Part shown: positions 15,968 through 23,987 of the stretch, one piece after another
Layout of the letters: each line of letters starts with the position of its first letter
Position numbering within the stretch: position 1 is the first letter of the stretch
Origin: Anaerovibrio lipolyticus LB2005
GTDB lineage: Bacteria; Bacillota; Negativicutes; Selenomonadales; Selenomonadaceae
Direction: 5' to 3'
NCBI RefSeq assembly: GCF_000621545.1
Contig: NZ_JHYA01000004.1
Span: 124,001 to 188,000 of the forward strand
Length of the DNA: 64,000 nucleotides
Program-made: the position numbers and the translations under genes
The notes under the pieces: generated by a model
Database searches by the model: none
What the model saw: the letters and a program-made list of their open reading frames with translations, nothing else
Told to the model about the DNA's origin: nothing

Positions 15968-17110
15968 ATGTTTGATTTTACAGACTTTGATGTGCATTTG
16001 TTCCGGGATTATGTGGAGTCACTTAATCCCCATGAATTATTCCTTTTATTTTTGCCACCGATTATAGGTCTTGTGCTGGCCATATTTGTGGGCTGGTGCT
16101 GCAATAGATATGTGAGCAATCAGATAGAGTCCCATCCTACATTACAGAAGCTGACCTGGAAGACCGCACTGATTCGTGGACTGAAAGGGGCCCCTATCCT
16201 CATAGTTGTTTCACTATATCTGAGCTTCGTTACCAAAATGATGAGTATGCCAGAACCGGTAGAGCATCTGCTGACCTATATTTTCTTCATTATTTTAATT
16301 ATTACGGTAATGCAGGTTATAGCCCGCACCGCCACTGCTATTATCAACAATATAATAGTAGCCAGAAATGAAAATATTTCAGAGACTTCATTGCTTACTG
16401 ATATGGTAAGCTGGAGTATATATGTAATAGGAATTATCATTATATTGGCAGAATGTGGAATATCCATTACACCTTTTATTACTGCCATGGGTGTTGGTGG
16501 TATGGCTCTGGCTCTTGGTATGCAGGAAACTCTGGCCAGTGTCTTTGCTGGTTTCACCATGATTTTTGCTCCCCAGATCCGTAATAATGATTTTGTTCGC
16601 CTCAGTAACGGCCAGGAGGGGCGTATTGTGGATATCGCCTGGCGGTATACCACCATTGAAAACCTTGAGGGGAATACTATTGTGGTGCCCAATAAGCAAA
16701 TTGCTTCTGCTATACTTACCAATTACAGTGTTCCGGCTCAGGACATCAAGGTGAAGCTGCAGTGCGGCGTAGCCTATGACAGTGATCTTGATAAGGTGGA
16801 GCAGGTGGTGTTGGAGGTGGCCCAGAAGATTCAGGATGATGTAACCAAGGATATTCTGGCCTCCAAGGGGAAGATAGCAGCGGATGCTTCAGTGACAACA
16901 GCCAAGCCGGGAATATTCTTTCATACCTTTGGTGACAGTGCCATAGAATTTAGCGTAACCCTTAACTGTAAGGCTTTTACCCATCAGTACCGCATGAAGC
17001 ACGAATTTATTAAGGCCCTGACCAAACGGTTCCGGGAGGAGGGCATCGAAATTCCATTCCCTATTGTGACTGTACAGCAGACCAGGGACGATGGAGAAAG
17101 TAGTAATTGA
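15968..17110 (+). CDS. Small-conductance mechanosensitive channel (MscS family)
   Basis: An MscS-type channel of 380 residues that releases solutes on hypo-osmotic shock. Four hydrophobic segments lie at about 22-45, 75-95, 103-125 and 140-165. The pore helix TM3 follows with the glycine/alanine pattern MGVGGMALALGMQETLASVF. The conserved beta domain is marked by NDFVRLSNGQEGRIVDIAWR and GNTIVVPNKQ, then an alpha/beta C-terminal cage. A GGAGG site precedes the ATG. It is monocistronic, ending at a strong terminator. The tail beyond about 360 is short and polar. Confidence 0.93.
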   Translation: MFDFTDFDVHLFRDYVESLNPHELFLLFLPPIIGLVLAIFVGWCCNRYVSNQIESHPTLQKLTWKTALIRGLKGAPILIVVSLYLSFVTKMMSMPEPVEHLLTYIFFIILIITVMQVIARTATAIINNIIVARNENISETSLLTDMVSWSIYVIGIIIILAECGISITPFITAMGVGGMALALGMQETLASVFAGFTMIFAPQIRNNDFVRLSNGQEGRIVDIAWRYTTIENLEGNTIVVPNKQIASAILTNYSVPAQDIKVKLQCGVAYDSDLDKVEQVVLEVAQKIQDDVTKDILASKGKIAADASVTTAKPGIFFHTFGDSAIEFSVTLNCKAFTHQYRMKHEFIKALTKRFREEGIEIPFPIVTVQQTRDDGESSN

Positions 17111-17132
17111 TCGAAAATTACACGAAAATAAA

Positions 17133-17172
17133 AAACGACAGCAGAGATCCCCTTCTGCTGTCGTTTGTTTTC
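17133..17172 (+). terminator. Intrinsic terminator of mscS
   Basis: A perfect 13-bp stem AAACGACAGCAGA/TCTGCTGTCGTTT with an 8-base loop is followed by a T-rich run. The A-rich left flank lets it act for the convergent gene at 17209-17508 as well. Confidence 0.9.
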
Positions 17173-17208
17173 TTTTATAAATCCCCTATAAATTTAATAA
17201 TAAAATCT

Positions 17209-17508
17209 TTACTTTAACTGATTTCCCCCGTAAATCATGGTAGTGGCCTTAAGACTAGGCAACATCAGCTTCATTTCTTTGAAGAAGCTATCCAAGGTAT
17301 TCGTGTTTTGGGGATTAAGGGACAACATATAATCATAGCCTGAGCTATAATTGCTGTAGCAATTCTGCACAATGTTGTCCTTAAGGAAATAATCCAAAAA
17401 CAGTTTCTCCTCCTGTGAGTTTTCGATACTTACATACATGTGGGCCTTCAGACCGGGATCTATATGTAGTTGCTGTTCTTGAGTAACAACAGAATTTTTC
17501 CTCCTCAT
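17209..17508 (-). CDS. Small protein resembling a stand-alone Lrp/AsnC ligand-binding (RAM) domain
   Basis: A 99-residue protein. After about 20 variable residues, the pattern AHMYVSIENSQEEKLFLDYF, then a strand-turn GYDYMLSLNP, a helix LDSFFKEMKLMLP and a final strand matches the beta-alpha-beta-beta-alpha-beta RAM domain of Lrp/AsnC regulators. In those, the segment before GEYD/GxxD binds effector amino acids. There is no helix-turn-helix and no room for one upstream, so it cannot bind DNA like Lrp itself. Stand-alone RAM proteins exist in bacteria and archaea. The similarity is by eye and moderate; a truncated regulator or an unrelated ACT-like protein are alternatives. The gene has a GGGAGG-type site (TAAGGGAGG) upstream. 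Confidence 0.6.
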   Translation of the reverse strand: MRRKNSVVTQEQQLHIDPGLKAHMYVSIENSQEEKLFLDYFLKDNIVQNCYSNYSSGYDYMLSLNPQNTNTLDSFFKEMKLMLPSLKATTMIYGGNQLK

Positions 17509-17712
17509 AATAATAAACCTCCCTTAAAAATAAAACTTATATGATAAATAAATTTATCACGATGATTATTATAGCACTATTGTCCCGTAATTCAAGAGGA
17601 TTTAAGAAAATAATCAGGAAAAACTATACTTGTTTAGAATATTTAGTATAACAATTGATGTTAAAGTATAAATAACTAATAATTATAGATATAAATTCTT
17701 AATTAATTTCTT

Positions 17713-18138
17713 TTATTTTAGTAATGGTACAAGTCCAAAATCATGGAGTATTATATTTATATCAGAAACACCAAGATGCTTTTCCAGCCCGTACCATATA
17801 ACCCTGTCCCAGGAATTCTTTACGTAGAGCTTTTCCTCTTTGGCATAATATAATAAGCGTTGTACTTCTTCGTGGGAAAGCTGCATAGCTACTGCAATGG
17901 CCAATAGCTTTGGGCGTCCAGGATTTTTGTCTCCTGAGAATATTTTATAGCCGTAGGTACGTTCCAGATTTGCTGCTTTGATTACATCCTTGGCTTCCAT
18001 TTTGTGAATTTTGAGCAATTCTTCCAGATATTGACTTACTGAAAGCTTCGGGATTATATTTGAAATATTATTAACGGATTCAATATCATTGGAGGCAGAT
18101 ATTTGATTTTCCAATTCCCTGGTATCGATTTCTTTCAT
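17713..18138 (-). CDS. Small XRE-like helix-turn-helix protein
   Basis: A 141-residue protein. Residues about 34-95 (SQYLEELLKIHKMEAKDVIK, NLERTYGYKIFSGDKNPGRP, KLLAIAVAMQLSHEEVQRLL) form a helix-turn-helix of the XRE/lambda-repressor type. The tail about 100-141 (SWDRVIWYGLEKH, LHDFGLVPL) is conserved in similar proteins that I associate with serine/threonine kinase genes. A kinase-like N-terminal fragment does lie just upstream in the divergent orientation (18250). DNA binding is inferred from the fold only. It may regulate that locus or be left over from it. 204 bases of AT-rich DNA separate it from the RAM-like gene. Confidence 0.65.
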   Translation of the reverse strand: MKEIDTRELENQISASNDIESVNNISNIIPKLSVSQYLEELLKIHKMEAKDVIKAANLERTYGYKIFSGDKNPGRPKLLAIAVAMQLSHEEVQRLLYYAKEEKLYVKNSWDRVIWYGLEKHLGVSDINIILHDFGLVPLLK

Positions 18139-18234
18139 AATGGATTCCTTTCCCCTTGATAGCTTGTATATTTTGATGGTTGCATTCTATTATATTATGG
18201 GGTAAGAGTATTTAACAAGGTAGGTGTACCATCC

Positions 18235-18347
18235 TTGCATAAACTCACTATGGACTTTTTGCAGGAACAATATAAAAAAATAAAATTACTCAGAAGCTCC
18301 AGCAAGGGTGAGGTGTGGCTGGTAACTCAGGCAGATGATATAGTTTT
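18235..18347 (+). pseudogene. Possible remnant of a serine/threonine kinase N-terminus
   Basis: From the ATG at 18250 the frame reads MDFLQEQYKKIKLLRSSSKG followed by EVWLVTQADD. This resembles the glycine-rich ATP loop at the start of a Ser/Thr kinase (L-x-x-S-x-x-G-E-V-W-L-V). After about 31 residues the similarity ends, and the reading frame runs through an intrinsic terminator and stops at 18426. The divergent HTH gene at 17713 belongs to a type often placed beside such kinases. It may be a decayed gene or, alternatively, a short leader ORF. This is the only content of the 316-base gap besides the terminator. Confidence 0.4.
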
Positions 18348-18373
18348 AGGTTGCCTGGTGGGCAACCTTTTTG
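18348..18373 (+). terminator. Terminator after the kinase-like fragment
   Basis: GGTTGCC-tggtg-GGCAACC (18349-18355 with 18361-18367) is followed by TTTTTG. It ends transcription before the YkvA-like gene or acts as an attenuator for it. Confidence 0.75.
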
Positions 18374-18454
18374 CTTCTGGCTCCTGTATACTGTTTATTA
18401 AGCAGGAAAGTTATATTATGTTGTAGAAATGTAGCTAACGAGGGAGGACTAATC

Positions 18455-18859
18455 ATGAAGGATAAAATTATTGATGCAGATTTCAGCGAGATTGAGGTAG
18501 AGAATTATACTGAGAAATATTCTGAAGAAGATTTTTGGACTAAAATAAAGAATAACGTCACCAATATTGGAATCAGCCTAATTTACAAGGCGTTACAGCT
18601 TTATTATGTGACACAATCACCAAAATGTCCTATGAAGGTTAAGGCCGGAATTTACGGTGCTCTGGGATATTTGATTTCTCCGTTTGATATTATCCCTGAT
18701 TTCACCCCAATCGCTGGTTATACTGATGATGCGGCAGCTATTGGAGTTGCCCTAATTTTGGCTCAGATGTACATAGATGATAATATTAGGGCTCAGGCCA
18801 AAGGGAAAATAAAGGATATATTTGGTGCGAAGGCTCTGGAAAAGCTGGACGAAGACTAA
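18455..18859 (+). CDS. YkvA-like DUF1232 membrane protein
   Basis: A 134-residue protein with a DUF1232 domain at about 50-105: CPMKVKAGIYGALGYLISPF, DIIPDFTPIAGYTDDAA and a following hydrophobic helix. The D-x-I-P-D core motif is diagnostic. The domain is found in YkvA and its function is unknown; it is thought to be membrane-associated. The ATG at 18455 follows GAGGGAGGA, so the longer upstream frame from 18371 is not used. The N-terminal 45 residues are acidic and variable. A small hypothetical gene follows 10 bases later. Confidence 0.85.
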   Translation: MKDKIIDADFSEIEVENYTEKYSEEDFWTKIKNNVTNIGISLIYKALQLYYVTQSPKCPMKVKAGIYGALGYLISPFDIIPDFTPIAGYTDDAAAIGVALILAQMYIDDNIRAQAKGKIKDIFGAKALEKLDED

Positions 18860-18869
18860 GGGTGTTGCT

Positions 18870-19058
18870 ATGGCTGAAAACGTTTTAAGCAAAAAGAAAA
18901 TTGATATTAGGGATATAGCCTGTGATGGCTATGGCTTGACTGCAGAAACATCTGGGCTTAACAGATATATGTCGAAGTACCTGGAAAAAGTTATGGCAGA
19001 ATCAGAGCATAAGCCTGCACATCCTGAGAAAAATGGCATCGAGCGACAAGATAAGTGA
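18870..19058 (+). CDS. Small hypothetical protein
   Basis: A 62-residue frame starting at an ATG 10 bases after the YkvA-like gene, preceded by a weak AAGGGTG site. It is hydrophilic, Lys/Glu-rich and has no membrane segment or motif that I recognise. Its tight spacing suggests co-transcription with the DUF1232 gene. A strong bidirectional terminator follows about 80 bases later. The protein could be lineage-specific; chance ORF status cannot be excluded, though the start and position are reasonable. Confidence 0.5.
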   Translation: MAENVLSKKKIDIRDIACDGYGLTAETSGLNRYMSKYLEKVMAESEHKPAHPEKNGIERQDK

Positions 19059-19140
19059 TAAAGAATTGCTACTTGTAAAATAAAAGTAACTGCGTGAGGC
19101 AGTTAATTACCTCATTTAATGAACTGCATGGAAGGTAAAA

Positions 19141-19187
19141 TCCCCGCTAAGGCTGTATGGTCGTACAGTCCCTAGCGGGGATTTTTG
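19141..19187. terminator. Bidirectional terminator between convergent genes
   Basis: The stem TCCCCGCTA...TAGCGGGGA (19141-19149 with 19173-19181) contains an inner stem GCTGTA/TACAGT. It is followed by TTTTTG on the plus strand and by TTTTA on the minus strand, serving the 18455-19058 pair and the ATPase gene. Confidence 0.88.
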
Positions 19188-19191
19188 CAAT

Positions 19192-20598
19192 TTATTTGTA
19201 AAGTCGTGGCAAATCCACCATAAATATTTTTTTCTTTTGTGCATTAGTTTTAACCCAGTCAGAGAAACCACTCTTGGAGAAAAGCAGGTATTGGACTACT
19301 TGATATTTTTTATTAAGCAAATCCTTTCTTTCTTCCAGTTGTTCAAAGACGCTCTTATCCAATAATTCATTCTTGTATTTACATTCACCAATAATAGCCT
19401 GTTTTCCAATAGTATCAATACCTACTACATCAATATCAGTTTCTTCTTTTTTGGCTGGGTTAGTGCCCCACCATTTTCCGACCTTCATTACCATACAAGC
19501 CAATTCACCAGTACAACCTGCATCCATAGTAAAGTAACGGCACATATCCTCAAAAACACTCCCCATATAGTGGGCAATGTTATTTTTTACCACATTTTCG
19601 TAATATACATCTCCACGTCCATAGTCAATCATGCTAACGCCCGGAGAAACAAACTGATACCAAAACCTGAACATATTGTCAGCTAATACATACTGGACTT
19701 TACGCTTATTGCTCTCATCAGTAATGGCATAGTCTTTACTGAGTATTCCTGTACTAACCAAATTCGCTACTGCGTGAGAAACCTGGGTCTTTTCCATGTG
19801 TGTAAGGTCAGCAATGGTGACAATTCTGTTTCTGCCGGATGCTACAGCTTCAATGATGGCATTATAAAGAGCTACATTTTTAAACTCCTGTGTCAGAAGA
19901 TTATTAGGCTCCTCATACAAATATCCTGTGTCGGAGAAAAACAGATTCTTAAGGTTATCATCCAATGATAATCCATCGTCAAACATAGCCAGATACTTGG
20001 CTATACCACCAGTAACACCATATACAACAGCTTTATCTTCAAAACTGTATTTTGGTACAAATTCTGCTGCTTCCCGATAGTTGAAGGCTTTTAATTTTAA
20101 TTGTGATGTCCTGCGGCCGAACAGAGGACTCTTTTCGCTTAATACTTCATCTTCCATGAAACTGATTGAAGAACCGCTCAGGATAAAGAACATATTTCCT
20201 GTGATCCATTCTCTGTCGATATACTTCTGCAGCACTGAAAGCAGCGATTTATCCTGCTCAGCCATATAAGGGAACTCATCAATTATAAATATGATTCGTT
20301 CATTTCTGGCCTTTTCACCTATCCAATGAAATAATTGCTCGTATGAATCAAAGCTAATGCCCTGCATTTCTGGAGCCAAAGCCTCAACAACATAATCACT
20401 CAGAAGTTTAAGGTTCCTTTGACTGCTGCTTCTCACAGCTGTATAAAATATTGATTTCTTTCCTTCAATGAATTTCTGTAGCAATGTGGACTTACCAACC
20501 CGGCGCCGACCATAAAGCACCATCATTTGGAAGCCTTCCTTTTTGCAAATACCATCAAGAGCATTAAGTTCACGCTGACGACCAATAAATTCTTTCAT
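19192..20598 (-). CDS. AAA-type ATPase with DUF234 C-terminal region
   Basis: A 468-residue ATPase of the archaeal-ATPase/DUF234 group. Walker A is GRRRVGKST (30-38) and Walker B is FIIDEFPYM. A sensor-like region ILSGSSISFMEDEVL follows. A winged-helix segment is at about 270-320 (NRIVTIADLTHMEKTQVSHA). The C-terminal DUF234 region resembles a restriction-endonuclease-like fold (TDIDVVGIDTIGKQAIIGEC, with D and E-C-K). The cellular role is not known; some members have been linked to mobile elements or defence. The ATG at 20598 has an AGGTG site; a GTG three codons upstream is less well placed. It stands alone between two terminators. Confidence 0.85.
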   Translation of the reverse strand: MKEFIGRQRELNALDGICKKEGFQMMVLYGRRRVGKSTLLQKFIEGKKSIFYTAVRSSSQRNLKLLSDYVVEALAPEMQGISFDSYEQLFHWIGEKARNERIIFIIDEFPYMAEQDKSLLSVLQKYIDREWITGNMFFILSGSSISFMEDEVLSEKSPLFGRRTSQLKLKAFNYREAAEFVPKYSFEDKAVVYGVTGGIAKYLAMFDDGLSLDDNLKNLFFSDTGYLYEEPNNLLTQEFKNVALYNAIIEAVASGRNRIVTIADLTHMEKTQVSHAVANLVSTGILSKDYAITDESNKRKVQYVLADNMFRFWYQFVSPGVSMIDYGRGDVYYENVVKNNIAHYMGSVFEDMCRYFTMDAGCTGELACMVMKVGKWWGTNPAKKEETDIDVVGIDTIGKQAIIGECKYKNELLDKSVFEQLEERKDLLNKKYQVVQYLLFSKSGFSDWVKTNAQKKKIFMVDLPRLYK

Positions 20599-20760
20599 TG
20601 TATTCACCTGCCCATCGGATTTTAGTTGAAAATGTTTTCAATGAAATTAACTTCAGCTTATTATACATTATTTTTGATAATATCAGCTACATTTTTCTTT
20701 TTCGCTCTCATTCTTCTGCTCAGAGTAGATTTTGAAATTTTTGCTTATGTCTGGCACACA

Positions 20761-20795
20761 AAAGGCCCTATGACATTTTCTGTCATAGGGCCTAA
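20761..20795. terminator. Terminator of tRNA-Gly (bidirectional)
   Basis: A perfect 13-bp stem AGGCCCTATGACA/TGTCATAGGGCCT (20763-20775 with 20781-20793) with a 5-base loop. On the minus strand it is followed by TTTTG. It lies 10 bases past the tRNA CCA end. Confidence 0.92.
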
Positions 20796-20804
20796 ATTTC
20801 TTTC

Positions 20805-20878
20805 TGGAGCGGGCGAGGGGAATCGAACCCCCCTCTAAAGCTTGGGAAGCTTCCATTCTACCGATGAACTACGCCCGC
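20805..20878 (-). tRNA. tRNA-Gly (anticodon CCC)
   Basis: A complete cloverleaf on the minus strand with encoded CCA. The acceptor GCGGGCG pairs with CGCCCGC. The D arm includes GTTCATCGGTAGAA. The anticodon stem GAAGC/GCTTT encloses the loop TTCCCAA, giving CCC, which reads GGG. The T arm is GGGG TTCGATT CCCC. The discriminator is T. A TATAAT lies 13 bases upstream inside a family 2 repeat. Confidence 0.95.
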
Positions 20879-20890
20879 GCTCAATTCCTT

Positions 20891-20981
20891 ATTATAACGC
20901 ATTTGTTCAGTTTTTTCCATCAAAAATGGAAAAAAATTCCAATTAGGCGTTTCAACGAGGCCAAATTATTTATGACTCGTT
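20891..20981 (+). repeat. Family 2 stem-loop repeat, copy b (first of a tandem pair)
   Basis: The core ATAACGCATTTGTTCAG begins at 20894. It is followed by the stem TTTTTTCC-atcaaaaat-GGAAAAAA, then TTAGGCGTTTCAACGAGG, a 15-base loop and CTCGTT. On the minus strand the left edge reads CGTTATAATAAGG, with TATAAT at 20896-20891 correctly placed as the -10 of tRNA-Gly and a weak -35 TGGAAA 17 bases upstream. Confidence 0.78.
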
Positions 20982-21033
20982 ATAACGCATTTGTTCAGAT
21001 ATTTCCATCAAAAATGGAAAAATATTCCAATTA
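20982..21033 (+). repeat. Family 2 stem-loop repeat, copy c (second of the pair)
   Basis: A 52-base copy of the arm of copy b at a period of 88 bases, differing mainly where CAGTTTT became CAGATAT and GGAAAAAAA became GGAAAAATA, that is, on both sides of the stem. Its last three bases TTA are the stop codon of the FtsA-like gene on the minus strand, so the repeat abuts or overlaps the coding end. Confidence 0.78.
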
Positions 21034-23721
21034 ATCATCCAGGAAAGGACTCTTGGTGCTGTTTCTGGAACTGCTGAGAGCTGCGCTGAGTCCTGGAATG
21101 CTGTTAATCTTGTCCGCCAGTCTTTCCTGATCACGCTTGGCTGCCTCAGTCATTGGCGGTGCTGTAAAGCTGCCCTCAGTAGGGGATACAGGCATGCCAT
21201 TGGAATCCAGCTGTGGCTTTGCAGGGGCCTCAACTGCAGTGGAAGCATCCTTTTCACCATTTCCTGCTGCAGAGCTGTGATGTGATTCTATATCGGAAAT
21301 AATAACCTCCAGAGTATCACCGTTCTTAATAGGATCGGTAAAGTTCACCGGCTGGTTGTTTACCAGAATAGTAAAGGTCTTTCTGGAGGAAGCAGCAGGT
21401 GGCTGGAAGCCTACAGCCAGTAATGCATCACTGATGGTAGTGGTTGCCCTGAGGGACTTCATGTAACGTACCTCGGCGCCGTCCTCAATAATGGTTCCAG
21501 TGCTGGCAGGATGTCCATTTACCTCCAGAGAAACAGTGGCGGAAGGAATCTTATGCTCCTGTCCCTCGTAGTAGATAACCAGAGTTGCATCCAGCTCGGA
21601 TACGTTCAGCACGTTGCCCAGCTTTGGCTCCTCGGACTCAATGTATTCAATATAATCCTTTTCATGCACCTCTGTGGACAGAGTAGCAGGATTATCATTC
21701 AGCAAAATTGTAGGGGACACAGTGAACTGGGACTCCTTGCCGTTAAGGGTGTATTTTATCTTACGGCCCATAGGTGGCATATTCAGGGAATTCAGCACCT
21801 CACCTAACAGGCGGGTGTCCTTGCTGGTAATAATATCCCCATCCTTAAGGAGCTGGCCTGGTTCTGCAGGCTGGCCGTTAATGGTGAACTGGGCGTCAAT
21901 ATGGCGTTCCTCACCATTTATATAAACAGTGTAGGAAGGCGGAATTTCCAGTACATCGTTGATAGTTACCTCTGGCTGAGTACCATCCTTTCCCTGGATA
22001 ATCTCAATGTGGCTGTCTTCCTTAACCACGGTGTCCAAAGTAGCAGGACGACCATCAAGATTAAGCTGGGCCATGGTACCCATGGTGCCAGGAATGAATT
22101 TATTTTCCCCATTCACGGTGAGCATAACACCAAGGCCAGGACGGCCGTTCATTTTTTTCAGCTGAATACCCGCATTTAAGAGGGCATCGGAAACGGTGAG
22201 CTCACGGAAATTAAAGAGGCTGTACTCGTCATTATTTACGAATATTTTAAGGAAATGCAGGGAAGTAAGGGCGGCTACCTTCAAAATACCCAATGGAGTA
22301 ACTGCATCTGGCAGCTTCAGCTCATCTGGAATTTCATTGATTCCGTCAATCTTTTCAGGGTGGCGCACTGCCACGCGGCCAGGAGCCAGTCCTAATATTT
22401 CTCCCACATAATCAGCAAGGTGTGGAGTAAGGGAACCGCCACCCACCATAATAACGGCCTGTGGCTGGTCGCTGCCATTCAGCTCCATAATCTGCTTGGC
22501 AATAGCATCTGCCAGATTTTTGATGTTTGGCAGAACTGGATCCAGAACATCCTTGGCGGAAAGATCGTATTCTGCTCCCAGAATATCGGTAAAATGAACA
22601 TCCTTGCCATGGGCAGCATCCCGCTTTAATTGCTCGGCGACGTTAAAGTCCAGAAGGAATCGCTGGGAAATGGCTTCAGTGACCTCATCACCAGCCTGTG
22701 GTACCATACCATAGGCAATAACAGAGCCGTTTTTGGTAATGGCCACGTCTGAGGTGCCCGCTCCAACATCCACCAGTACCAGATTCAGGTGGCGCATGGT
22801 AGGAGGAATCAGTACGTTGATGGCAGCAATTGGCTCCAAGGTAAGTGCCCGCATATCCAGCTTAGTAGCCTGGAGAGCTGAGTGCATGGAGTCAATAACT
22901 TGACGAGGCAGGAAGGTGGCGATAACTGTAGCGTTGGCTATACGTCCGCGCTGTCCTACCAGAGTCTTTAACTGGGTACCATCCAAATCATATTTTATGG
23001 TGCTGTAACCAACACAGTAATACTTGGTGGGATCATCAATTGTCTTGGAAGCCGCCAGTTTGGCCTGGGCAGCCTGAACACCAGCAAAATCCAGTGCTCT
23101 TTCCTGCTCTGGGGTAATAATGCCATTGATTTCCATGTCAGCATCAGCAGTCATGGTGTAAAGGGCACGGCCGGCGGCGGCCACGGCAGCACTCTTAAGA
23201 GGACCAGTCCGCTTAACCAGAGCTTTTTTTACATTATCAATGATTTCGGCTACCTGAGGAACATCGTGAATCTGTCCGTCCAGCATGGCACGGGTTTTAT
23301 GCTCCTGACGCTCGGTGGCCACGATTTTAAGACCGTTGGCTTCCTTTTCGGCTACGATACCAATAACGCTTCTGGTACCAATATCCAGAGCAAAGATGCG
23401 CTCCTTCCGTTCCTTCCTCGGCTCGGAAGTTTTCTTTTTGGTACCCCGTTTTTTAGTGGACTTGCCACGGGTGGTTTTTCTGGTTTTCTTGGTGCTCTCA
23501 GCAGTTTCGGTATCATCAGCCTCTGCTGATTCTTCCACTTGGGAAATAATTTCGATTTCCTCAGCTGCTTCCACGGCCTCAACTGGTTCAGGTGCTTCAA
23601 CAGTCTGGGCTGTAGCAGATTTTTTGGATGCCCTGCTAGCTCTTGAGCTTCTGGTGGTTACCTTGGTTTCTGCAATCTCTTTGGTGTCTTTGGTAGACTC
23701 TTTATTGACTGATTTTGCCAT
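21031..23721 (-). CDS. FtsA-like actin-family ATPase with long C-terminal repeat region
   Basis: An 896-residue protein. Residues 1-108 are low complexity (Lys/Arg/Thr and Ala/Glu-rich). The actin-like ATPase core spans about 109-480: FALDIGTRSVIGIV (phosphate 1 loop), LVDVGAGTSDVAI (phosphate 2 loop) and VIMVGGGSLTPHLA (adenosine loop). The next 330 residues contain four or five divergent beta-rich repeats with the pattern NGxPAxxxTxxxxxDxIE, resembling beta-grasp or SLBB-like modules. The tail is Pro/Ser-rich. Such FtsA-domain proteins differ from canonical FtsA (about 420 residues, no such tail), so a role in cell-envelope or cytoskeletal scaffolding is inference. It diverges from the FakA-like gene across a family 2 repeat. 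Confidence 0.82.
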   Translation of the reverse strand: MAKSVNKESTKDTKEIAETKVTTRSSRASRASKKSATAQTVEAPEPVEAVEAAEEIEIISQVEESAEADDTETAESTKKTRKTTRGKSTKKRGTKKKTSEPRKERKERIFALDIGTRSVIGIVAEKEANGLKIVATERQEHKTRAMLDGQIHDVPQVAEIIDNVKKALVKRTGPLKSAAVAAAGRALYTMTADADMEINGIITPEQERALDFAGVQAAQAKLAASKTIDDPTKYYCVGYSTIKYDLDGTQLKTLVGQRGRIANATVIATFLPRQVIDSMHSALQATKLDMRALTLEPIAAINVLIPPTMRHLNLVLVDVGAGTSDVAITKNGSVIAYGMVPQAGDEVTEAISQRFLLDFNVAEQLKRDAAHGKDVHFTDILGAEYDLSAKDVLDPVLPNIKNLADAIAKQIMELNGSDQPQAVIMVGGGSLTPHLADYVGEILGLAPGRVAVRHPEKIDGINEIPDELKLPDAVTPLGILKVAALTSLHFLKIFVNNDEYSLFNFRELTVSDALLNAGIQLKKMNGRPGLGVMLTVNGENKFIPGTMGTMAQLNLDGRPATLDTVVKEDSHIEIIQGKDGTQPEVTINDVLEIPPSYTVYINGEERHIDAQFTINGQPAEPGQLLKDGDIITSKDTRLLGEVLNSLNMPPMGRKIKYTLNGKESQFTVSPTILLNDNPATLSTEVHEKDYIEYIESEEPKLGNVLNVSELDATLVIYYEGQEHKIPSATVSLEVNGHPASTGTIIEDGAEVRYMKSLRATTTISDALLAVGFQPPAASSRKTFTILVNNQPVNFTDPIKNGDTLEVIISDIESHHSSAAGNGEKDASTAVEAPAKPQLDSNGMPVSPTEGSFTAPPMTEAAKRDQERLADKINSIPGLSAALSSSRNSTKSPFLDD

Positions 23722-23829
23722 TGTATTGTCCTCATTTATTCAAAATTTAAAGGTGATAAAAAAGGTTTATTCGAATATTTCGCGAATAACACAGTAGATT
23801 CCTTTTTTGGATTTGCAAAACATAACCTT

Positions 23830-23930
23830 ATTATAACGTATTTGTTCTAATTTTTCCTTTACATTTTGAAAAAGGAGAAATATTCCTATTGGTATCGCGA
23901 CGAGATGGTGGACATTTTTCATCGAGTTAT
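23830..23930 (+). repeat. Family 2 stem-loop repeat, copy d
   Basis: The core ATAACGTATTTGTTCTAATTT at 23833, a stem TTTTTCCTTT...AAAAAGGAGAAAT, then GGTATCGCGACGAG, a loop and CATCGAGTTATATATGAT. It lies between two divergent genes. The left edge shows TATAAT towards the FtsA-like gene; the right edge shows TATATA/TATGAT towards the FakA-like gene. Confidence 0.7.
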
Positions 23931-23987
23931 ATATGATTTTGAATGAGAGAATAAAGTCATTATGCTTTATGGAGGCATTAGCTAAAA

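Noticed and set aside
21031-21033. Frameshift or truncation of the FtsA-like gene
   Set aside because: The frame is open over 896 codons and codon use is uniform; only the coincidence of stop codon and repeat was kept as an observation.
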